A stretch of 64,000 nt of DNA, taken from assembly GCA_963931865.1 (NCBI GenBank), contig OZ007511.1, forward strand, positions 13,956,774 through 14,020,773, written 5' to 3'. The position numbers and the translations under genes were made by a program. The notes beneath the pieces are model-generated. The model was not told where the DNA came from. It did no database searches and was given only the letters and a program-made list of their open reading frames with translations. Positions 34,422-45,000 of this stretch are shown piece after piece (the stretch's first letter is position 1; each line of letters begins with the position of its first letter). The DNA is from Axinella damicornis. Lineage: Eukaryota > Porifera > Demospongiae > Axinellida > Axinellidae.

Positions 34422-37400
34422 CAGATAGATAGATATTGTCACACCCAAAGGCTGCAGGCCAAATTTGGCCGAGACTCAGATGTGCATACAGCAGGGATTG
34501 TATTGAATGAAGTCAATATCGAAGTCAATATCGAAGTCAGATTAGATTGGACCAATCAGATGGCCACATTCAGCCCCTTGACAGGAAATGGATTGCAATA
34601 CCGGAAGTCTAGTTCAGCATTGTGTGTGGAATGAACTGTAGTGTTTCTCTATTCTGATTAACTTCTCTCTCAACCCCAGTTGCATGTGTGGCAGAATTTG
34701 AACAGAGATAAGCTGAAGACGGACCTTCAGATGTTGTTGGACGAGGGGATCCGAAGCCTTGCTGTCGTCCTGATGCACTCTTACACGTGAGCAGTTAACC
34801 CTGACTACTGTTGATTGGATCACTGTGACTGATAGAAGCAGAAAAGCATGGTGTAAATATTAGCCTCGTTCCCAGGCCGTCTCGGGCCTGGGAACGAGGC
34901 TATACCCATATTAGCTTATGGTAGGCAAGCATCTCACTGTTGGTTGGAATCTGTTAATTTACTAGTGGAATGTGTGACATTGTGGGGCGAGCGTGAGTGA
35001 GTGCATGTGCGAAATTAGCATGTGGAACAGTTGTACGTACAAGACTGTCATCAGAATGTGACTACATGAGAACAGCTCAGGTCACAGAATATCACACAAA
35101 AAGTACACTGTCGCATATGCACAACACAGAGTGAGACTAGCTGAAGCAGTCTAGCGGCGATATGGAATCACAAAACCTATAGCTATGCATGCTGCACACT
35201 GGTCCAGCTACAGCTCTGAGGTCAATGAATAGGTAGGTCCACCAGCGGTGTTCATCTTTGCTGTCGCCACTGGGGAAGTACAGAGGTAGGTAGGTCACGA
35301 TCGATCTGTTGTCACCATAGTCTCGGTGCCAGACTCTCGCGCACGGCGGAGATTTACGGTACGACGTCCGGAAATGAATGCAATGTTTCGTACGTTGTAT
35401 TGCACGCGCTGGATTTACGGTATGGGAGACAGATCGNNNNNNNNNNNNNNNNNNNNNNNNNNNNNNNNNNNNNNNNNNNNNNNNNNNNNNNNNNNNNNNN
35501 NNNNNNNNNNNNNNNNNNNNNNNNNNNNNNNNNNNNNNNNNNNNNNNNNNNNNNNNNNNNNNNNNNNNNNNNNNNNNNNNNNNNNNNNNNNNNNNNNNNN
35601 NNNNNNNNNNNNNNNNNNNNNNNNNNNNNNNNNNNNTGCAGGCCAAATTTGGCCGAGACTCAGATGTGCATACAGCAGGGATTGTATTGAATGAAGTCAA
35701 TATCGAAGTCAATATCGAAGTCAGATTAGATTGGACCAATCAGATGGCCACATTCAGCCCCTTGACAGGAAATGGATTGCAATACCGGAAGTCTAGTTCA
35801 GCATTGTGTGTGGAATGAACTGTAGTGTTTCTCTATTCTGATTAACTTCTCTCTCAACCCCAGTTGCATGTGTGGCAGAATTTGAACAGAGATAAGCTGA
35901 AGACGGACCTTCAGATGTTGTTGGACGAGGGGATCCGAAGCCTTGCTGTCGTCCTGATGCACTCTTACACGTGAGCAGTTAACCCTGACTACTGTTGATT
36001 GGATCACTGTGACTGATAGAAGCAGAAAAGCATGGTGTAAATATTAGCCTCGTTCCCAGGCCGTCTCGGGCCTGGGAACGAGGCTATACCCATATTAGCT
36101 TATGGTAGGCAAGCATCTCACTGTTGGTTGGAATCTGTTAATTTACTAGTGGAATGTGTGACATTGTGGGGCGAGCGTGAGTGAGTGCATGTGCGAAATT
36201 AGCATGTGGAACAGTTGTACGTACAAGACTGTCATCAGAATGTGACTACATGAGAACAGCTCAGGTCACAGAATATCACACAAAAAGTACACTGTCGCAT
36301 ATGCACAACACAGAGTGAGACTAGCTGAAGCAGTCTAGCGGCGATATGGAATCACAAAACCTATAGCTATGCATGCTGCACACTGGTCCAGCTACAGCTC
36401 TGAGGTCAATGAATAGGTAGGTCCACCAGCGGTGTTCATCTTTGCTGTCGCCACTGGGGAAGTACAGAGGTAGGTAGGTCACGATCGATCTGTTGTCACC
36501 ATAGTCTCGGTGCCAGACTCTCGCGCACGGCGGAGATTTACGGTACGACGTCCGGAAATGAATGCAATGTTTCGTACGTTGTATTGCACGCGCTGGATTT
36601 ACGGTATGGGAGACAGATCGACATACATATACGTAGTACAGCGCCATATAGCACCTCGCGCGAGACTACGACTAGTGTGGGGCTCGCTCACACTCGCCCA
36701 ATTAATCGGTCTTTGATCACATGACCCCTCCCTCAGGTTTCCATCCCATGAGGTTGCAGTGGGACAGCTGGCGAGGGAGATGGGGTTCACGCATGTCTCC
36801 CTCTCCTCCCAAGTCATGCCGATGGTGCGGATTGTACCACGGGGATTCACAGGTCAGCAATACATCTCATGCCCTATGAAATGTTGATCTAGTAATCTCT
36901 AGTATCCCTATCAAATCTTGATCTAGTAATCTCTAGTAATCTCTAGTAATCTCCACACAGCGTGTGCTGATGCCTACCTCACGCCATGCATTCACCACTA
37001 CGTGCAAGGCTTTGCCTCCGGTTTCAAGGATCAGGTTAGAGTGTATATTTCTAGTTACTGTGGTAACGGGAGTGTTCTAAATCCTTTTGTTAGTGTGAGG
37101 GTGAACATAAGAGTGAGAGTTAAAAAGTCATCTTTTAACTGTTGTGGTAAACTCTACTAATGTACATAGAGTCCTTTCTGTGAAGATGAGACATTCTGAT
37201 ATTTCGTTCCTTGATATAGGACAGTCTTCGTGTACTGTTCATGCAGTCTGACGGAGGACTCACCCCAATGGACAAGTAATGGCAAACTAACGCTTACTTC
37301 TTCATTGTTAAGTTATTGATCTCGGGGTCTCTTCTTTCCAGGTTTATCGGCTCCCATGCCATACTCTCAGGACCAGCAGGTGGAGTGGTAAGTTTGTGTG

Positions 37401-39586
37401 TGCACAGCTGCCGTTGACATCCACCTGTCTCATAAACTGAGTTTACATCCAACTAGCTTTTGAAACTCCTATCTCCCCCTTTGTCTCCCTCCCCACTAGG
37501 CATGAGAATATTATGCTACCATATTCAGTTATTTTGCTTTTCTTTTATGCTCCAAATCTGGCCTAATTATGCTTGATAATCATGCTATTATGCTCCCAAA
37601 TTTTGTAACCACAAAAAAATGCAACACATGGCGGTACACAAACAATACATCATTACAACAGAATATTGGTCATTGCTTGTTGTATTGTAGCATAAGCGAG
37701 CTTTCAACATAGTCTTGGAGTGCATTGTCCTGGCGTTCGCCAAAAGAAGCGTTCAGGATGGAGAAGACTCTCTCAGCGGCTGCAGATGAGGGTTGAATAA
37801 GGACATGCATGCGCAGTTTTGCTTCCAATACAGCCAAAAACAGGCTATTATGCTCGCATTATGCTCGGTGGTTTTAATGACCTATTTTGCTCAAAATTAT
37901 GCCGGCATAATATTCTCATGCCTACTCCCCACCTCGATCTCTCTTCCTCTCCTCTCCCTTCCTCCACTCTTCTCCCTCCTCCCCACCTCTCCCTTCCTCC
38001 CCTTCTCTTCCTCTCCTTCCCCTCCACCCTCCCCCACCCCCCTCCTCTCCTTCCCCTCCCTCCTCCCCCCACCCCCCTCCTCGCCTCCTCTCCTTCATTC
38101 TTTCTCACCCTCCTTCCTCCTTCCCCTCCTTTCTCTCCCTCCCCTCTCCTCCCTTCCTCCCTCCTTTTCACATCAACAGGTCGGCTATGCTGTCACAACC
38201 TATCACCAGGACAACTCCAAACACACTCCTGTCATCGGCTTCGACATGGGTGGAACCTCCACAGACGTCTCACGCTATGATGGAGAATACGAACACGTCT
38301 TTGAAAGCACAACTGCGGGTGTCAGCATTCAGGCACCGCAAGTCAGCCGCTGAGAGATGCATAGTATTGAAGTGTGCTTAGTATATGTACCGGTCTTGTT
38401 CCCAGGCTGGTATCAATCGCGCTGGCCAGGTCTGGGAATGAGACTAGAGATGCCATGCACATTAATCTTAGCCTCATTCCCAGCCTTCTCACCCCAGCGA
38501 CAAACGCTGGGGTGAGAAGGCCTGGGAACGAGGCTACATTTATCTCCCTTAACCTTCTAAATCCCCAAACATCAATCGATGATCACCGTAATATATCACC
38601 CTAGCCTCGTTCCCAGGCCACTCACTTTCTCGGACCTGGGAACTGGACTACTTCACCTGTACACTAATCAGGCTCATGTAGAACTTATAAAATCATTAAA
38701 GGATCTCCATGGACTCGTTCTTGGTGTATTGCTGGTGCTATTTCCCTGCCTCCTCCTACTCCCCTTTCTCCCTCCCCCCTCCCTATCCTCTCTCCCTCCC
38801 TCTCTCCCTCCCTCCCTCCCTCCCTCCCTCCCTCCCTCCCTCCCTCCCTCCATCCCTCCCTCGCTCACTCGCTCCCTCCCTCCCTCCCTCCCTCCCTCCC
38901 TCCCTCCCTCCGTCCCTCCCTCCCTCCCTCCCTCTCTCCCTCCCTCCCTCCCTCCCTCCATCCCTCCCTCGCTCCCTCCCTCCCTCCCTCCCTCCCTCCC
39001 TCCCTCCCTCCGTCCCTCCCTCCCTCCCTCCCTCCCTCCCTCCCTCCCTCCCTCCCTCCCTCCCTCTCCCCCAGCTTGACATCAACACGGTGGCAGCTGG
39101 TGGCGGGTCCATGCTCTTCTTTCGATCTGGCATGTTTGTCGTGGGACCAGAATCAGCAGGAGCGAACCCAGGACCTGCTTGCTACAGCAGAGGTAGGTCA
39201 CATGACTGTTACAAGTCTAGCCAGCTAGGTCACATGACTGTCGTATGACAATCACTAGTTTTGAGTGCTAGGTCACATGACTGTTCCGTAACTTTCACAT
39301 TCAACTTGTTGGTTTGAATTGCAGGGGGACCACTGACAGTGACGGATGCTAACCTTTGCCTTGGAAGGCTATTGCCAGAGTATGTACACTGTATATTTAT
39401 GCGAATATGACCTGTGAACCCTCACCTTTGAACTTCAACCTCCATTTTTCCAGGTGCTTTCCTAAGATCTTTGGTCCAAAGGAGAATGAACCTCTCAACA
39501 AACAAGCTACCATGGAGATGTTTGAAGCACTGACCAATGAGGTTGCTGGCACAATCTAGTTATCTCCCTGGTTGAAGTTAAGCCTT

Positions 39587-39634
<48 letters not shown>

Positions 39635-42600
39635 TTCCCCTCCTCCTCCCCTCCCCTCCTCCTCCCCTCCCCCTCCTCCTCTCCTCCCCCCTCCTCCTCT
39701 CCTCCCCCCTCCTCCTCTCCCCCCTCCTCCTCCCCTCCCCCTCCTCCTCCCCCCTCCTCCCCTTCCCCCATGAACAGGTAAATGCTTTCCTGCACGAGCA
39801 GGAGGGACCTGGTCACACACCCATGTCCACTCACAATGTTGCCATGGGATTTGTCCGTGTTGCCAATGAGACCATGTGCCGACCAATCAGAGCCCTGACG
39901 CAGGTGAGCTGTCAATTGATCTGCTTCTAGGTAGTTATTGGCTAATTGTGTGTATCTCTGGTGTGTTCTGCTGCTCTGTCAGGGTAAGGGCTACGACACC
40001 GCGAGGCATGCTCTGGCCTGTTTTGGGGGAGCAGGAGGGCAGCACGCCTGCGCCATCGCAAGGAGCCTCGGAATGTCAACTGTCTTCATTCACAGGTGAG
40101 GGGGAGATGTGGAGACGGATGGAGAAGGGAGGGAGGGGTGGAGGAGAGGAGAGGTTGGGGGAGGGTGGCTTGAGAGTGATGGATGGGGATGTAGTTGTAA
40201 GCCTTGATGTATGCAAAGGAGAGACGTTCATGCATGTACAATTCTGTAACTGTGACCTGACTTTCAAATAACCTCAGGTACTCCGGCATCCTCTCAGCGT
40301 ATGGTCTTGCTCTGGCAGATGTTGTCCATGAGGCTCAGGAACCCTGCGCTAAAGTGTATGAAGGTATGATTAATTATGAAAGCTACGTAAAATTATATAA
40401 TATTATGTTACAACTTACAAGTCCATACATTATCTTTCTCTCTCCATACACTCATGCACACACACTCACGCACACACACTCACACGTGCACACACACACA
40501 CGCACACACACACACACACACACACATACACACACACCACTCAGCCAGTTCTCTTGAGTTCCTGGATGATAGGATCGATGCCTTGACTGAACGCTGTGTG
40601 GCAGAACTTGAAAGACAGGGCTTCAAAAAGTAGAGTTAGATTACTGATGTTTAGGTATAGTATACTGTAGACTACTAGTTGCATGAAGTGTGCATGTCTG
40701 TATTCACGTACGTGTGTCATGATTTAGTATGTATGTACATGCATGTACATGCATGTACCTCACACCCTCACAGGAGTGACATCCAGGCCACACCCTTCCT
40801 CCACCTTCGCTATGAGAGGACGGACTGTGCGCTCATGTGCACCTCTGATCCAGGTGACGAGGGGGAGGTGGGCAGTCGCCATGGAGACTTTGAGGAAGCC
40901 TTTACCCCTCAGGTGGCTATACTTTAACATTGGGTGTACAATGTGATAGTTACAAGAGAAATTTGAGGAAGCTCCCTCCATCCCTCTCTCCCTCCCTCCC
41001 TCCATCCATCCACCCTCCCTCCCTCCATCCATCCATCCTCCCTCCCTCCCTCCCTCCTCCCTCCCTCCCTCCCTCCCTCCCTCCCCTCCCTCCATCCATC
41101 CCTCCCTCCCTCCCTCCCTCCCTCCCTCCCTCCCTCCCTCCCTCCCTCTCTTCTGGGTTCTAGATACAAGCGAGAGTTTGGATTCACCATTTCCCTCTCG
41201 TGCCATCATTGTTGACGACATTCGAGTGAGGGCAACAGCCCAAGCTTGCTCACACCAGCCCACCCCCATGACGAAAGCAACCCACCCCCCCAGGGTGGCA
41301 ACGGTAGGTTCATGAAGAAGTTCACTTTCATCAATATTGTGATCATCTGAGCAGTCTATTCACTGTATTCCATCGTGTAATGCCTCATTCCCATGTGGCC
41401 TGGGAGTGAAGCAAATTTGGTCAGCTGAGTCCTAAAGCATGATGAGCATTCACCTTTCTGCACATGTACTGTCATGTGCAGGTTACTGCGTGCTTCTTTG
41501 AGGATGGTTTCCAAGATACCAAGGTCTTCCTACTGAAGAAATGACGTATGGACATTCTGTGCAGGGGTCCCGCCATCATCATTGACAAACATAGGTGGGT
41601 GTGGCCATGATCACATGATGTACCATGTGACCCTTATTTTTTCCATGGTAACCTCAATTCGCAGTACCATACTGGTAGAGCCTGGTTGCAACGCAAGTGT
41701 TACTCTGTATGGAGACATCAGAATTCAGGTTGGCCTTTGACTTCAACCTTTGACCTGGTCACATCGATATCATGATGTCATCAAATTTTGCACAGGTCGG
41801 GCGAGAGGGTTTGAAGCAGATTGAACGGAACTGGACACAATTCAGCTCTCCATTTTCTCCCATCGATTCATGAGTACGGCTGAACAGATGGGAGGTATAC
41901 TTTTACGGACTAGCAATATGAAAGAGGGCTGGAAAAATAAGTACTTCTGTAACCCACAACAGCATCTGCTGGCTAGTGGCCATGGCAGCTACAACCAGAC
42001 GCTGTTGAGGTTAGGTCACGCAGGTGCTGTTCTTGTATTAGTCCTCTTTCCCACTTAATTCATTCTCAGAGAAAGCGTCTCTCCACTGAATGTCCACACG
42101 ATGATAATGGACATGGTTACCAGTATTATTTGTGATGCTCTGACAGTCTTGCGCAGTAGAGTTTGCCCACAGACTAGTTTTGCACAGCAGTTAGTATGTA
42201 CATGCTGAATACTGGAATGCTCCCATTTCTCCAGGGTGTTGCAGAGGACGGCCATTTCAACCAACATCAAGGTTAGGTATTGCATACAACTCTCGGGCTT
42301 CAGATGAGATGTGACATTGCACTCTGTGATGTCACCATGGCAACAGGAGCGGCTGGATTTCTCCTGTGCACTGTTTGGACCGGACGGGGGTCTGGTGGCC
42401 AACGCCCCCCACATTCCTGTCCACCTTGGAGCAATGCAAGAGGCCGTACAGTGGCAGGTGTGCACACTCCTCCGTATATCTTTGTATATCTTTGTATCCC
42501 TTTGTAAAATGTACATGTATTCTTGGTATACCTCCGTAATCCCTATAACTATTTCCTCCCCCCCCCCCCCCCCCCCCCCTCCCGCACACACACACCTTCA

Positions 42601-44433
42601 ATCACAAGCTGCGTTACCTAGGAGACGACCTCCACGAGGGTGAGGTCATCCTTAGCAACCACCCAGCAGCCGGCGGGAGTCACCTCCCGGACCTCACTGT
42701 CATCACACCCGTGAGAGGACCGTACGATACCCACGTACTGATACGAGGGACAACCTTTGACCCCACACTCCTTGGGCTTGACACATGCTTTCGTCCCAAG
42801 TTTGAATCCTTCAACAGAGATTAAGGCGTTTTATCATGTACTAGTCACAATGTGGGTGTGGTCTACACAATGTGGGTGTGGCCTTATTCAAATGTACTAT
42901 CTTTTACTCACCAACTTTGATGTGCGTGTATCAGGTATTCTACGCTGGGGTCAGTAAGCCGGTGTTCTTTGTGGCCAGTCGAGGACACCACGCTGACATC
43001 GGGGGGATTACACCAGGTAACTAACTATACAGCCTTCCATTCACACATCACCCACACAGCACCACACACATCACCACACACATTGTGTACACACACACTC
43101 CCATAATTATATGCAAATCCTCACACACACACATAATTATACACATACCCTCACACACACACACAAAACACACACACATGCACTATATTCACACGCACAC
43201 ATGCACACACACACCACACACGTCAGGTTCGATGCCCCCCAATTCAAAGCACCTGTGGGAGGAGGGAATGTGTGTGAAGTCTTTCAAACTAGTTCAGAAT
43301 AGCATCTTCCAGGAAGAAGGTATGAACAAGAGCGAGAATGATCAAGCATAGAAAAGCCCACGTCACACAAATCAGAGAACATTTTTGTCCAGTAAAACTT
43401 TCACTTGGAATGTGGAAGCTCCTCCACCAATTTTCAAACCTCCATTCAACATCAAAAGAACGTTGTACAAGTCCTGTACACCCTCCACCTTGTGTTCCAT
43501 ACACACATGCTATTGTGACTGGCATACACACACACTTAGTCATACACACACATCCTCGTACACACTCACACATCCTCGTACACACTCACACAGGCCTCAC
43601 GGAGCTTCTCATGGCCCCAGGCAAGTTCCCAGGCAGCAGCGGAACCAGAAATCTCCATGACAACCTGAGTGACATCAGGGCTCAGGTGGCGGCCAATCAG
43701 AAGGTGGAACTGCATGTGAACAGACTGTATACAATTCACATGACTGTCACATGAGTGTCACATGACTCGTGTACTTAGGGAATATTATTGGTGAAGGAGC
43801 TGATTGACGCCTACGGCCTGGACGTGGTGCAGGCGTACATGCAGCACATCCAGGTGAACTGATAGCCCCTCCCTGGGTTACACATTAGTAAAGTTACACC
43901 AAGAAATTGTGCTGAAGTTTAGGGTCCAATATATGTCACAAATTGTAATCTCATTTCTTGTTTTCAGGAGAACGCGGAAGTTGCTGTTAGGGAAATGCTG
44001 AAAGAAATTGCAGACAAAAACATGGTACTCTCTTGAGTTGGATGCAGTCCCCGGGCCAGAAGGCCTGGGAATGAGACCCAGCTGTATAGTAGTTGACTGG
44101 CACATTGACATTACCTCACTCCATACGTTATGACCTTACACCTTTACATCAGCATGACATCACACGTCATGACGTCACACCATTACATGATGTCGTGTTG
44201 TGACCTCACAGGTGGAGACTGGACAGAGTGTGCTTCAGGCAGAAGACAGAATGGACGATGGAACATCCATCAAATTGAAGATCAGAATAAATGATGAGGT
44301 GTGTATGTCTTAATTAATTTGTACGACTTTACAAAAATTATGAGTGCCCGCCTGAACACAGCTGTTTCATCATATATGCCACTACACACCTCGCACACAT
44401 ACGTGTACCTCACACACTCCACACACACACACT

Positions 44434-44497
<64 letters not shown>

Positions 44498-44532
44498 CAC
44501 ACACACACACACACTACACACACACACACACA

Positions 44533-44572
<40 letters not shown>

Positions 44573-44645
44573 CACACACACACACACACACACCACACAC
44601 ACACACACACACCACACACACACACACACACACACCACACACACT

Positions 44646-44681
<36 letters not shown>

Positions 44682-44779
44682 CACACACACACACACACAC
44701 ACCACACACACACACACACACACCACACACACACACACACACACCACACACACTCCACACACACACACACACACACACT

Positions 44780-44812
<33 letters not shown>

Positions 44813-44825
44813 ACACACACACACA

Positions 44826-44870
<45 letters not shown>

Positions 44871-44919
44871 ACACACACACTCCACACACACACACACACA
44901 CACACACTACACACACACA

Positions 44920-44957
<38 letters not shown>

Positions 44958-44969
44958 CACACACACACA

Positions 44970-45000
<31 letters not shown>

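Noticed and set aside
34453..36620. True tandem duplication of an OPLAH exon
   Set aside because: The copies are indistinguishable and the first ends exactly at the N gap, which fits an unmerged contig overlap better.
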